In this document: positions 10,111 to 21,409 of the stretch, piece after piece
How the letters are laid out: each line of letters begins with the position of its first letter
How positions within the stretch are numbered: the stretch's first letter is position 1
Assembly (NCBI GenBank): GCA_020205615.1
Contig: JAINUW010000085.1
Coordinates: forward strand, 38,492 to 102,491
Source of the DNA: Panax quinquefolius
Taxonomy: Eukaryota > Streptophyta > Magnoliopsida > Apiales > Araliaceae
DNA: 64,000 nt
Direction: 5' to 3'
Translations under genes and position numbers: made by a program
The notes under the pieces: generated by a model
Databases searched by the model: none
What the model was told of the DNA's origin: nothing
Seen by the model: only the letters and a program-made list of their open reading frames with translations

Positions 10111-12801
10111 TGTAAGACCCCAACTTATTATTAATGAAATTTAATTTTTTCTATTTATTATTTTGAAATAGTAAGGGTTGATTTGATTAATGTGGATAGT
10201 TAAGGGTTAAATACGCAAATATTTCAAAATAAGCAAGTGGTTATAAAATATTCATTGTTGTGGGGAATATTCGTTTGGTCGTGGAATATTAAAGATCGCT
10301 TCAGGGAATATTAAATGACGACTGACACACGTGACCGTATGTGGGCCCATAACTAAAAAGCGATTGGATGAAGAAAAGCACAAATATAAGTTGTTTAAAA
10401 ATAATTGGCGTTGTTATTCTGAATTAACACTATTGGAATACCCGGTGGGTTAAAAACACGAATCTGGCGTTGTTGCACAAGAAGCACTGCAGTATTGCAC
10501 CAATTATTGAAGGCACTACTCAATAATGGTTACGATAATTCTTATTCAAAGTATTTTATTTTATTGAGTTAATAATCTTTGCGTTGATATTTTATATTCT
10601 TTGTTGTTTCAATAATTGTCATTACAAGAGTATTTTTCATTATCGAAGCAATAATTCATATTATCTGAATAATATTATTAGATAACATTATTGGCAATGT
10701 CTAGAAAGTTACATCTAAGGAGAGGTTTGGTCACCTAATTATGCGCTTGAAGAAGAAATTCTTATTGGAAAGCCCCTCTTTCTTGGGAAGCTGTATGGTT
10801 GTCAATATTGTGATTCGTAATATTATTTGTGAATAATTAATTATTGATTCATATGATGAGGAAAATATTGATTTTATGTGGATATAGATGGAGAAAAATT
10901 TTAATGTGACAATTGTTGAAAATTGAAATTTTATCGATAAGATAATGTATTATTATATTTTAATAATATAATAATGGTGATATTTTTACAACGAATGTGG
11001 GATTTATGAGTATCTGAGGAGGAAGAGTATTTTTGTTGCAATAAATGTTTAAAACATGTTAAAAATGTTGGTGGACCCCATTTATTGGTGAAATTTGATT
11101 ATAACTTTATAAAATCGCCCGTTTGTGGATTTGGTCAATTTCGATTGGAATTTGGAAAAACTTTATTCTGCAAAGTTGTAGAGAATTGAATTTCCTATAA
11201 AAATTAGCGAGATTCGAATTTTTCTGATAAAAGGGCTATTTATTATGAATTATTGAAGTTCGAAGCTCAAAATAATTAATTTTGGAAGTTTTAATTATTT
11301 TATTATGAAAAACGTTTTTGTCATTAAAGGTGGGTCTTGCATGTGATGTAAATGCTGAATTCAGATCCTTAAAAATGGTCGTAGGAATTTGTAATATTAA
11401 TATTAATATTTTATTAAATTTTCTGCTTTGGTGTTCTAAGCATTTTCCTATAAATAGGTGCTTGGGTTAGAATTGAAAATCACACCGTAAGCTGAAGTTT
11501 TCTCTCTATATTATCGAAGCGTATTCTTGTGAGTATTATGAGTATACTTTGAGTATTGTTAGGCGGTGCAAGTTCCTCAAAGACTATACGGTATTCCATT
11601 AGAAGTACTAATCTTTCGAGGTAAGGGATGTTATTTTCTTCTCAAATGATATTATTTCTTCAATATCATTATCTTTGAAATATTAGTTGGAACTTTTTAT
11701 CAAATTTAGAACTTTTTCATGTCGGGGTTACTATTCATGAGTTACTTATTCACGAAGTTACTATTCATGAAGTTCTTATTCACGAGTTACTACTCACGAG
11801 TACTATTCATAAGCGTGAAGATGTTTTGTGGAATTTCTATCTTTTGGTGTCGGAGTTACTATTCACGATACTCAAGACTATTCATAGAAAAATAAAATTT
11901 CTTCTTTTTCGTCCAAAATATCTATTACGGATACTAGCTTTGATTATATCCATGTTTTGATCATTCTTGAATTTTACACCACTATGATTATTTTTGAGGT
12001 ATTTTTGAACATGGATAAAACAAAGTACGAATCCTTAATCCTTAATCCTTGTCATTTTGTTTCACTAGATTCGTTTCTTTAAAAATATATTTTCATCATC
12101 CTCATTAAGTAAATGATGATATTATTGAATATCTTTGGCTTTTGTAGTGCAAAGATGAATGATTTTGAAGAATATCTTTGGTAGTAGTAAAGATGAGCAG
12201 TGTTTAGATGAACATGACCAATCGATGAATATCTTTGGCACGTGAAAGTGCAAAGATGAATATTTGATTCGAGATGTATATTGATTAATGTTACGGGGAT
12301 AAAAGATGAGCGATGAACTTTTAAATTCATACATAGAAGATAGTAGTTTGCATTCTCTACTTAACTCTTCTAATGAATTATTATTTCATCAACGAATATT
12401 GATTTAAAATTTGTTGTCTATTGTATTCTATTAGATTTTTCCTGTTGAAGACTAACGGTAATTTGTTGTATATTATCTTAGTCATAATATTCTTTCTTGA
12501 GCTAGTTGAGCTCACCCTTTTCCTTTTGTTCCATTTTTCTCGGAGGCGAGAATATAGCGAGTACGTAGTGGGGTATGGAATGAAGGTTCTAGAGAGAGTT
12601 GTTTAGTAGTCCTCACCATTTTTGTAAAATAATGTATCAATAAATGTGATGAGGATTTATTTGAGTATAGATATTATCAGAAGATAATATTTGTATTTAA
12701 ACTCACGCTTTTCTTGTTGTAATAATAAAGTTGTAGTTGTTTCTGTACCATGTATTGACAACTCAGAATGGGTGATGTATACCTATTTTGGGGGCGTCAC
12801 A
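10111..12801 (+). repeat. 3' LTR of the chromovirus
   Basis: TGTAAGACCCC to GGGGGCGTCACA, 2.69 kb, with TATA near 11450 and stem-loops from 12131. It aligns with the 5' LTR along its whole length. Local clusters of indels at about 10270-10345 and 10440-10500 fall where CTG/CAG and CCGG-like words occur. Confidence 0.92.
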
Positions 12802-12806
12802 AACTT
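12802..12806. repeat. Target-site duplication AACTT, right copy
   Basis: Perfect partner of 2667-2671. Sequence right of it continues the interrupted minus-strand solo LTR. Confidence 0.9.
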
Positions 12807-13508
12807 CATCTTTTATCAACACAAACTTATTAATCATTAATATTATAATTCATAATATTTAACAACCAGGTCGTTCCCTGGAAAGAGGGGGCTTTCCGAT
12901 AAGGATTTCTCCCTATTGGCGTGCAATTAGGTGACCAAACCTCTCCTTGACAGAACTTCTAGATATTGTCAATATTACAAATAATAATATGAATAACTTG
13001 CTTAGTCTCAATTATTGATTTAATAATATAACATATTATGCGAGATGATCTTGTGATAATAATTGAATCAATAATATGAGAGATATGATGCAGCAATTAC
13101 TGTAGCAATAATTGTGTATAACTAAGTGACATCTCACGTAAGCATCAATAATCAATACCGTGTGCTACTTTATGCAACCACGCCAGATATTCGTACTTTA
13201 CTACTAGGGTAGTTCAAACAATTTATCGGTAAAAATTCGCCATTATTTTTATAAAAGATAATTACATCATTTTCTAACTACGACAATACTTTCGTTGTGG
13301 GGTCCACCAATGATTGTGTCGTCGTACGAATATTCCATGTTAAAACGAATATTCCCTGACCAATCGAATATTATATAACCACTTGCTTACTTTGCAAAAT
13401 TTGTAAATATTACCCACAACTATAACATTATATTATATCCACACCATAATATTCAAAAATATATTTCGAGAGAAATTATTCTTTATTCATAAAAGTTGGG
13501 GTCTTACA
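12807..13508 (-). mobile_element. Solo LTR (TGTAAGACCCC family), proximal portion, minus strand
   Basis: Start of the minus-strand LTR whose rest is 524-2671. The terminus at 13508 is the complement of TGTAAGACCCCAAC. The first few hundred bases match the solo LTR at 27208 (same words around GTTGTGGGTAATATTT and GGTGGACCCC), so both belong to one family. Part of the block shared with the chromovirus LTR is at 12880-12967. Confidence 0.85.
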
Positions 13509-14282
13509 TGACACATATGCAAACTTGGTGTTAATGAGATGTTGTCGATACCTGTAATGAATCCTCCACTTGAATTTCTCTGTATGTTCTACTGCGGTCT
13601 CTGCTGAGTTTCCCGCAAATCCTGCCAACCTGGTGAACCTCATCATGAAATCCGTGATAGACTCATCATCTTTTTGTCAAATGGACATATAGTCTCTAGC
13701 ATAAGTCTCTTTATCAGCAGTTGGAAAGTACTGCTGATAAAAGACCTCACAAAACTCCATCCAGCCAAGTGTCTCGATAAAACCATCACCCTTTGTTGTT
13801 TTCATCACTTTCCACCACCTCTGTGCATCCCCTTCTAGCTTGTAAACTGCAAGCAATACTCTCTAATTATCTGAGCACCCCAACACATCAAAGATCTTCT
13901 CTAAGTAAGCAATCTAATTCTCTGCATCAATTGGAGTCAGAGCTGAACTGAATGACTGTGGTTTCTGCTTCTGAAACCTTTCCAACCATACATACATTGC
14001 AACCCCCTGCTGATCATGACCATTCGCATTCCCTTCCACAACATTTGCATGCTGACCATTATTTCCAAGATTCCCTTGCTCAGGAATTTCTGGTGGCGAC
14101 TGCTGCTGCATTGCCTGTACAACTTGTGCCACCAACTGAGGTAAAGCCTGATTCACCGCCTGATTCACCAAGGTAGCCAATTGAGCATTTATTTTATCAT
14201 TAGTTTGTTCATTGGGCTGGCCCTCACCTCTTCCCCAATTGTTCCCTCGTCTCTCAGCAACTCTAGCAGATCTACAAGCCAT
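13509..14282 (-). pseudogene. gag: Ty3/Gypsy Gag, N-terminal part (proximal half of split gag)
   Basis: Minus-strand start MACRSARVAERRGNNWGRGE at 14282, then a Q-rich helix (QAVNQALPQLVAQVVQAMQQ, about 14115-14175) and the retrotransposon Gag domain (YLEKIFDVLGC near 13900, GDAQRWWKV near 13820, FCEVFYQQYFP near 13750, FMMRFTRLAGFAGN near 13640). Isolated stops interrupt it. The frame runs to the solo LTR at 13508 and resumes at 518. Confidence 0.88.
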
Positions 14283-14449
14283 CTAATAAAGAGATCAACG
14301 AATAGATAACAAAGCATATTAGAGACAGATTCAACTATAGCTGATATGATAGCTGAACAGAAAATCAAACAGAACAAAATCATAACCCAGAAGTCTACCC
14401 ATAACTCACAGGTCAAACCTAAATAGGTTTTCTACAAGAAGGAACCTAA

Positions 14450-14462
14450 GCTCTGACACCAA
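14450..14462 (-). other. Primer-binding site of the old minus-strand Gypsy element
   Basis: On the minus strand TTGGTGTCAGAGC, three bases after the LTR end ATGTTACA. It is one base off the tRNA-Met complement. The 167 bp between it and the gag ATG is leader with no ORF. Confidence 0.75.
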
Positions 14463-14465
14463 CTC

Positions 14466-15845
14466 TGTAACATCCCCTTTCCAAAATAGAAAGAGAGGTT
14501 ACTCAAAACACAACAAAACTGATGAAATTAATAACAAGGCTCAAAGCCACAAAAGAATAGTCTTAATATCTGATAAATACCACAAGTCTACCATAATAAA
14601 TGTCACACTGGCTCAAACCACAATCTAAATTATTTATTACAACTCCAAATAAACTATTGGATCACAACTTAAACAAAATATCTAAACCATTTGGATAAAA
14701 GGAAGCTCTCATCACACTTGCCCTTGATCCCCCTGATTATCTGCCAGAAGAAAAAACACAGCATGAGCCAAATGCCCAGTACGAATATAGAGTACAAATA
14801 ATGTACCAAAATAACTAACTCAAATATTTAATGAACTGAACTGAAACGAACAAAACTAACACAACGAAATAATAGGATGAATCAAATGGCTGGGTATTAT
14901 TTCATACCGAGCTTAAAACAAAATAGAAATATACCTTGCCACGCTTGCAAGTCAAATAATGCCACACAAGCAAATCAAATAATGGCACACAGACAAGTCA
15001 CACACATTGGACCGCGAATCCAAATGTATGTAAAATCGAAAGTTGTGTTTGGCACAAACATCACCAATCCGCATAACAGAACAAAATAGAAAACTAGGGT
15101 CGACCCATACGCCTCCCACAATAAAACACCAAATGGTCAACTCTCACTGGAGCACAAAACGGAGACGCCGTGGACTGATCACACCACAACGGAAGGTGTC
15201 ATGCCTCGGTGCCAAGAGGACATGCCTGTGGTACCCCCATAGGTGGTTATAGCTCATGTATACCCTACAGTATTCTAACAAAAATATCATGTCACAACAC
15301 ATGCGACATAATATTAAAACAAAGGGTTCTAATATGTACATGTTAAATTGAACCGAATCAAAAACGCAAAGTCTCCAAAATATGTATTAACATGTACATC
15401 ACTACAAATATCAAAATAAAATTTAGACATGATACACTAGTCTAAAGAGTACAAATATGAGTTCTAATACAACGCCAAAACAACACTATCACAATAAATT
15501 AACAAGGAATAATTATGAGAGGCAATACTAAATTTTAAAACGAATAACGAAACAAACAAATCAAAAAAAAAGAGTCTCGCTGAAAGAGTACGGAATCCGT
15601 ACCTGGATTAAGCAATATAATACCCAGAAATTTAAAGAAAATTACGCTAGTCTCCTTCAATCCGATCTAATAAAATATAATAAAATTTTATTATAAATTT
15701 ACCCATTAACAACATAATATTGTTAAATTTATTATCAAGTAAATTTTATAATTTTATTAATACGATTAATTAGTTTAAAACTAATATAAATAACTTTCAA
15801 TTCGATTAACTAATTCGGTTCGTAAGCTTCATAAATCAAATACAT
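14466..15845 (-). repeat. Probable 5' LTR of the old minus-strand Gypsy element
   Basis: The right (minus-strand 3') end is fixed at 14466 by TGTTACA next to the primer site. The far end is not fixed: no second LTR is in the window, and the AT-rich DNA merges into an (AT)n tract at 15852. No ORF is supported. The stretch 15060-15260 is less AT-rich than its surroundings. Confidence 0.5.
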
Positions 15846-15848
15846 ATT

Positions 15849-15851
<3 letters not shown>

Positions 15852-15889
<38 letters not shown>
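15852..15889. repeat. (AT)n microsatellite
   Basis: About 19 uninterrupted AT units. The following 110 bp up to 16000 is unassigned AT-rich DNA. Confidence 0.95.
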
Positions 15890-15891
<2 letters not shown>

Positions 15892-15998
15892 GATTAGTAT
15901 TTGGTAGACTTATATATATACATAACTAGTCAAATCAATCCTATATGTATTAATATGATTATTTCGCCTTCATAATGATCTTTTTCAATGAGAAAGCG

Positions 15999-16000
<2 letters not shown>

Positions 16001-16060
<60 letters not shown>
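16001..16060. repeat. (AT)n microsatellite at a viral junction
   Basis: About 30 AT units ending four bases before recognisable pararetrovirus sequence starts at 16065. Integration into or beside AT repeats is reported for plant endogenous pararetroviruses. Confidence 0.95.
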
Positions 16061-16063
<3 letters not shown>

Positions 16064-16064
16064 G

Positions 16065-16451
16065 ATTTAAGTTAGATTGGACTAATCTGGTAAATGACTT
16101 TAATTCCAAATCTAATAAAATTAAAAGACATCAATTTAGAGAAAATCACCCTACTGAAAAGGAAAGAGATAAAATAGTTAATAAATGGAAAAAATTTATT
16201 AATAAAGAAAAAATTAATATAACCTTCTATGATTGGTATGAGCAGTATCAATATAGATGCAGTGTTGTAACTAAGACTCAATGGGTTAAAGAAGACAAAT
16301 CTAAAGTCTCGTCTAGTCATCCATCCTTAGAATCTGTCTTAATTTCAGTAAAAAATACTTCAATTACGGCCAGTCCATTTAAAATCTCCAATGGAGTTAA
16401 TGATGATAAAAAAAATCATAGAACAGTTAAATTTTAGTAACCAATACCTAG
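16065..16451 (+). pseudogene. Pararetrovirus polyprotein fragment (MP-CP spacer)
   Basis: A lysine/asparagine-rich piece nearly identical to 17600-17985, open in one frame to 16437. It starts at the (AT)n tract and stops at the breakpoint 16451. One added A at about 16405 shifts the last codons. It is an isolated duplicate of the spacer between movement protein and coat protein. Confidence 0.85.
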
Positions 16452-16660
16452 AGTGGGACAAGTGAGATTACTCAACTGACATAATCACTTTTGATCAGCC
16501 TACTTAACCCCTCTTCTCCAATTCTCTAGTTAAAGGTTTTAATTTCGTAAGTACTTGTTTTATTTCCCGTTCTTAGTTTGTACATAGCTTGTTTTAACCC
16601 CAATGCCTTTTGGGGTTAAACAAATACCGAGTAATAAACATCTTTAATCAATACCACTTG
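16451..16660 (+). other. Scrambled viral junction: inverted CP piece, leader piece, hairpin
   Basis: In order: 29 bp of coat-protein sequence on the minus strand (16451-16479, complement of 53551-53579); viral leader 16493-16592 (like 61783-61884); then a perfect 9-bp inverted repeat TTTAACCCC/GGGGTTAAA at 16593-16601 and 16612-16620; then filler up to the MP fragment. No gene. Confidence 0.8.
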
Positions 16661-18535
16661 TTGAAAAGGTTTATGCTATTAATAAAGAGTATAAAAATTG
16701 TAGCCTTCTTTCCCCAGATGTTATTAAAAAACATAAAAAAAAAAAGGGTTATTATTTCATCCACATAGGTCTAGTTCAAGTAGCAGTTAAACCATTAAAT
16801 ATTAAAGGAATTAATTCAAGTATCTACCTACATCTCGGAGATGCGATTTTTGAATTATTATCCAAAGCATTATAGTGCTATGGAAGCGGTGTATGCACAA
16901 TGGTCTATCCATTTTAATTGCTTTCGACTTCATACTTAGTCTAAGTGATCGACATCTATTAAAGGCTTTAACATTAAACATTAAAAGCATTGACGAGGAG
17001 AAATTACGCAAATGATTGAAGGTTCTCAACCAATTGCTTTGATCTATAGGATTTATTATAAGACTATGAAGACAAACTTGAATGTCCATGCTCTTAATAA
17101 AAGCCCTAAAGATCACACTATATTAATTCAAAGCTCAACCAGTGATGCTAATATCCAGATCCCTAGAATAATTCTATGGAAGGATATTACGTTACCTAGT
17201 CAATGGATTTTACCAAGTGAAATCCCACAACAGCCTGTAGTTAACAACATAGTGAACATTGAAAACATAAGGCAATTTTCTGATGGAACTGTCAAAGTTA
17301 GCTTTGAAAGATCCAGAAGACCAGTTATTATAGAAGACTATTCTAGTCCTTCAACTCCTTCTATGGATCTGCCTAGAAGAGATTCTGAAGTCCTTAGTAA
17401 TCCTTCTATAAGTGACATTAAGTTAAAAGGAATTTTAAATCAAGGTCAAGCAAGTCATCCTTGTTATTCTTGTCACCTTCACCCTCAGAATTATCCGGCC
17501 GAAGAAGAAAGTTCTTCTTCTCAAACTCCTTCGAGCTTCTACTCGATCGATTTTGATGCTCCTATTAATAATCAATTAAGAGTCATTAAGAAAGAATTTA
17601 AGTTAAATTGGACTAATCTGGTAAATGACTTTAATTCCAAATCTAATAAAATTAAAAGACATCAATTTAGAGAAAATCACCCTACTGAAAAGGAAAGAGA
17701 TAAAATAGTTAATAAATGGAAAAAATTTATTAATAAAGAAAAAATTAATATAACCTTCTATGATTGGTATGAGCAGTATCAATATAGATGCAGTGTTATA
17801 ACTAAGACTCAATGGGTTAAAGAAGACAAATCTAAAGTCTCGTCTAGTCATCCACCCTTAGAATCTGTCTTAATTTCAGTAAAAAATACTTCAATTACGG
17901 CCAGTCCATTTAAAATCTCCAATGGAGTTAATGATGATAAAAAAATCATAGAACAGTTAAATTTTAGTAACCAATACCTAGCAACTGTAGGAAAACAGTT
18001 AGACAGGATTGAAGAAAAATTTGAAGAAAATATAATTAAAAAACCAGAGTCAAAAATTGTTCAACCACTATTAAAACTACCAGAAAATAGAGAAAAATTA
18101 GGCTTACCTAATAAAGACGTTGATCTTACAGTAGCTATTGATCAGTTATTTAAAAAATTAAAAACAAAGACCAAACTAGAAACAAGCGGTACAATTGCTA
18201 TTATCGATCAGATTAATTCTGATAATGAAGACAGTAGTCAGTCTGATAGTCAATCAGCTACCTCATCAGTGCAAGATATTCAAGATCAGTTAAATAAGTT
18301 AACAGTTCATAATACTAGCATGACCAGAAATTGGTATTCTAGACCAACTCCTCCAGATTTACAGTTTGAAGAGAGAAATCTAGATAAACAATTTTCTGTT
18401 TCGTCTAATAAAATCTATGAATGGAACATTGACGGATTTAGTGAACAAGAAATCCTCAATAAGTTAAACCATATGTCCATGGTAGCAACGCACTATCTAA
18501 CCAAATTCAACACTCGACTCAACGGATATTGTTGA
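16661..18535 (+). pseudogene. Viral polyprotein N-terminal half: MP, spacer, start of CP (V1a)
   Basis: MP conserved core FIHIGLVQVAVKPL lies near 16755-16796; the following RDAR-like box (about 16830) is altered and shifted. From 17012 a 507-codon frame stays open: MP C-terminus to about 17270, a serine/proline-rich linker, a lysine-rich spacer (about 17590-18150), an acidic serine patch near 18220, and the start of CP (NWYSRPTPPDLQFEERNLDK from about 18330, then YEWNIDGFSEQEILNKL). MP enlarges plasmodesmata for cell-to-cell spread; CP forms the particle. The frame breaks near 18510 at a site where other copies read CTATGACTCAACCAG. Confidence 0.88.
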
Positions 18536-19645
18536 ATTATTGGCGATGGATTTCTGGTATTCTCGAGATCTTGGTGGGAAAAACATCTCACTTGAAGATT
18601 CTAGATTATCTATCATCCATCTTTATTGGGTTAGACGCCGGCAACCTTGGATTTTTAATGAAGCTATAGGCATAGGGCCACGATGGAGTAAACACTTTAA
18701 TTTATACTATAATAAAACACTTCGTAGGAACCCCGGTAACATCTTTGAAAGAATCCATGATCGGTTGAGTAATCTCACTTGTCCCACTCTCTAAGTGATT
18801 TTAGATGGTACAAAGATGTTTTACTTCAAGAGTTATGATACTGAAATGAGCGGTAATAAACCATTCGGAAAGAGAAATTTGTCGATGGTTTACCATCCTT
18901 ATTTGCTCATAAGGTTCGTGAAGAACTAAGTAAAGATTTGGGATATATTGATTATGATAATCTCACTTATGGTGACATAATCAGTTATATTCAAAAAATA
19001 GGATTAAAAATGTGCATTGATTTTAAGTTTGCCAAACAAGCCAGTAGAGATAAGAAAAAGGCTAAATACGAGTTAGGAACATTCTGCGAGCAGTATGGTT
19101 TACCCCCTATGGCTCCTTCGAGACGAAAACACAGGCATAAACATATTGACTCTCACAGAAGTCGTAGACGTCATAAGAAAAAACGTAGTCATCATAAAAG
19201 TGAGAATCAAGATAATTATTATAATAAACCAAAACCCAGTAATAAAAAACATAACAAAAGACCTAAAAAATTTGATAAACATAAAATTGTGTGCCACAAT
19301 TGTGGGCAAAAGGGTCATTATAAAAGTGAGTGCAAAATAAAACAGAAGTTGTCTCAGTTAAATATTACTAGTGAAGATACTGAGTATATATTAGAATTAA
19401 TGAGAATAGAAAATGAAGTTAGTAATAATGAAGACTCTAACATTTCATATTCCTCTGATAATAGCAGTGATAGTGATTCAAACAGTAGCGCAGATGAAGT
19501 CACAATTTGTGCTGATAATTGCAAGGAGAATTGTTGCACTAAAAAGATTAATGTAATTAACAAAGATGATGAAGAAAGTTCTTTGTTAATAGATTTAATT
19601 AGTAAAATCACTGATCCTAAGTTAAAAGCCCAATACACAAAATAG
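18536..19645 (+). pseudogene. Viral coat protein C-terminal part with CCHC knuckle (V1a)
   Basis: CP resumes after frameshifts (18536-18937) and is open at 18938-19645: YDNLTYGDIISYIQK, then a strongly basic run (RRKHRHKHIDSHRSRRRHKK, about 19118-19177) likely for RNA binding or nuclear entry, the knuckle CHNCGQKGHYKSEC at 19292-19333, and an acidic serine-rich tail with a Cys cluster (CADNCKENCC). The frame ends at TAG 19643-19645, where copies at 54428 and 63526 have CAG. Confidence 0.9.
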
Positions 19646-20026
19646 TTAAAAGATTTATTAACCAAAGATAATAGAGAAAATGATAAGTTTATTAAAGTTA
19701 AAGAAAAATCAATTTTTAGTCTTAATAAAACTTTGGAAAGATTTAAATCTCCAGTTAAAGAAGTTAGTCTTCCAGAATTAATTCAAGAAGTCAATAAATT
19801 AAAAAAGGAGATAGCCAATTTAAAAATTGAAGTCTCTAATCTAAAAAAGGATTTTGACAAAAGGCCTGATCTTTAAATCAATGATTCTTCATCCAGTGAT
19901 GAAAATCACGATGAACCAGAATCATCTGGTACTAAAGACATTTCAGACTTATTTATTCAAGGTCTTTCACTTAAAAGAATTAAAGACATCACTATTCAGA
20001 AATGGTATGTATCTATTAACCTAGTT
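19646..20026 (+). pseudogene. Viral linker with heptad-like helix before protease (V1a)
   Basis: Leu/Ile/Lys-rich coiled-coil-like stretch (about 19770-19860: IQEVNKLKKEIANLKIEVSN pattern) then an acidic DSSSSDENHDEPESS segment. Interrupted by TAG 19643 and TAA 19874-19876, the latter where other copies read CAA or CAG. Confidence 0.75.
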
Positions 20027-20977
20027 GTGGATAAAAACTTTTCTATACGGCTTACTGCCTTGGTTGATACAGGTGCAGATTTAAACTGTATCCAAGAATT
20101 TCTAATTCCAACTAAGTATTACAAGAAAACCAGTGAAAAATTGAATTCAGCTAATGGTAGTCAAATGGAAATAAAATATAAATTACCTAAAGTGCATATT
20201 TGTCAAGATGACATGTGTTTTAAAACATCTTTTGTTTTGATTCGCTATCTTACAGATAAAATTATTTTGGGTTTACCATTTATATATTTATTATACCCAT
20301 TTACTACTAGTAATGAAGGGTTAACTTGTAAACATTTAGGAAAGAAAATAACATTTAAGTTTCTTATTAAACCAAAAGAAAGAGATTTAAAATACATTCA
20401 GGAAGAATCCATTTCCAAATCATTGAATTTAATAAATTGTAAATCTACACATTTGAATTTCTTAAAAGAAGAAATCAAATATAAAAGAATTGAAGAACAA
20501 CTTCAAAATAAAGAGGTTCGGTTAAAAATTGAAGAGTTAAAAACATACATGAAGAATAACCTTTGTTTCGATTCCCCCAATGCCTTTTGGCATAGAAAGA
20601 AACATATGGTTAGGCTTCCTTACGCTAAGGAATTCAAAGAACATTTAATTCCCACTAAGGCTAGGCCTATTCAGATGAGTCATGAACAAATGGAGTTATA
20701 TAAGAATGAAATCAATGATCTCCTCAATAAAGGGTTAATTAAACCTAGTAAATCCCCTTGGTCTTGCTCTGCTTTTTATGTCAACAATGAAGCAGAAAAA
20801 GAAAGAGGTGTACCTCGTTTAGTCATCAATTACAAACCATTAAACAAGGTCTTAGAGTGGATTAGGTACCCTCTTCATAACAAGGACGACCTTATTAATA
20901 GGTTAAGTAATGCCACCATTTTCGATAGAATTAGACCTAAAATTTGGTTTCTGGCAAATTGCCATTCATCCCGATGA
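20027..20977 (+). pseudogene. Viral aspartic protease and N-terminal RT (V1a)
   Basis: Protease active site LVDTGAD with DTG at 20066-20074, then a conserved hydrophobic strand IILGLPFIYLLYPF (about 20257-20300) carrying the flap-side residues. RT begins about 20560: PIQMSHEQ, LLNKGLIKPSKSPWSCSAFYV, RLVINYKPLNKV and IRYPL. The frame fails at about 20920-20945, within the RT block FSKFDLKSGFWQI seen whole in the copy at 55709. The protease would process the polyprotein. Confidence 0.92.
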
Positions 20978-21409
20978 TCAGTACAAAACAGCATTCACCA
21001 CTCCGTTCTGACACTACGAGTGGAATGTTCAGGCATTTGGCCTAAAAAATGCTCCAAATGAATTTCAAAATATCCTAAATGACATATTAAACCCTTTCAG
21101 CCATTTTATCGTTGTTTATATGGACGACATTCTCGTTTACTCCAAGACTATTGAAGAACATGAAAAACATTTAAAATCGTTCTTCACTCTTTGTTAAAGT
21201 AAATAGTCTTGTTCTTTCTCCTTCAAATGCTTGACTGTTTCAGTCGAATATGGTTTCTTGGTCTTAATATCTTGATGGACAAGTTCAAATTTATTGAGCG
21301 AGCTATTCAATTCGCTAAAAGTTCCCGAGATAAGATAACCAATAAAACCCAGCTCGAGAGATTTCTTGGCTCATTTGAATTATATAAGCAAGTTTTACAA
21401 GAATCTTAG
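20978..21409 (+). pseudogene. Viral RT C-terminal part (V1a), YMDD variant
   Basis: A stop TGA at 21009-21011 replaces the codon GGA seen at 55792. The catalytic box is Y-M-D-D at 21117-21128, where the two other RT copies have Y-I-D-D. The thumb/connection region continues to about 21420 with frameshifts clustered at CAG/CTG positions. Confidence 0.88.

Larger units (their letters stand above)
2672..12801 (+). mobile_element. Ty3/Gypsy chromovirus (Tekay/Del-like), complete in structure, 10.13 kb
   Basis: A full LTR retrotransposon on the plus strand: 5' LTR 2672-5351, tRNA-Met primer site at 5354, gag, protease, RT, RNase H, integrase, chromodomain-like tail, polypurine tract 10097-10110, 3' LTR 10111-12801. 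It is flanked by a perfect 5-bp target duplication AACTT (2667-2671 and 12802-12806). The domain order and the TTCGAGGACGAA block before the polypurine tract are usual for plant chromoviruses. The LTRs are very alike, so the insertion is fairly young, yet the coding region has many frameshifts, a good part of which may be sequence error at CAG/CTG sites. Confidence 0.95.

Noticed and set aside
15988..16060. Ile-Tyr repeat peptide fused to the viral spacer
   Set aside because: It is the (AT)n microsatellite translated; the junction is accidental.
17603..17851. 82-codon minus-strand frame recurring at 16072, 37239 and 58169
   Set aside because: Antisense shadow of the lysine-rich viral spacer; its conservation follows from the sense strand.
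19354..19665. Conserved 103-codon minus-strand hydrophobic frame (also 54140, 63492)
   Set aside because: Antisense of the acidic serine-rich viral tail; no independent support.
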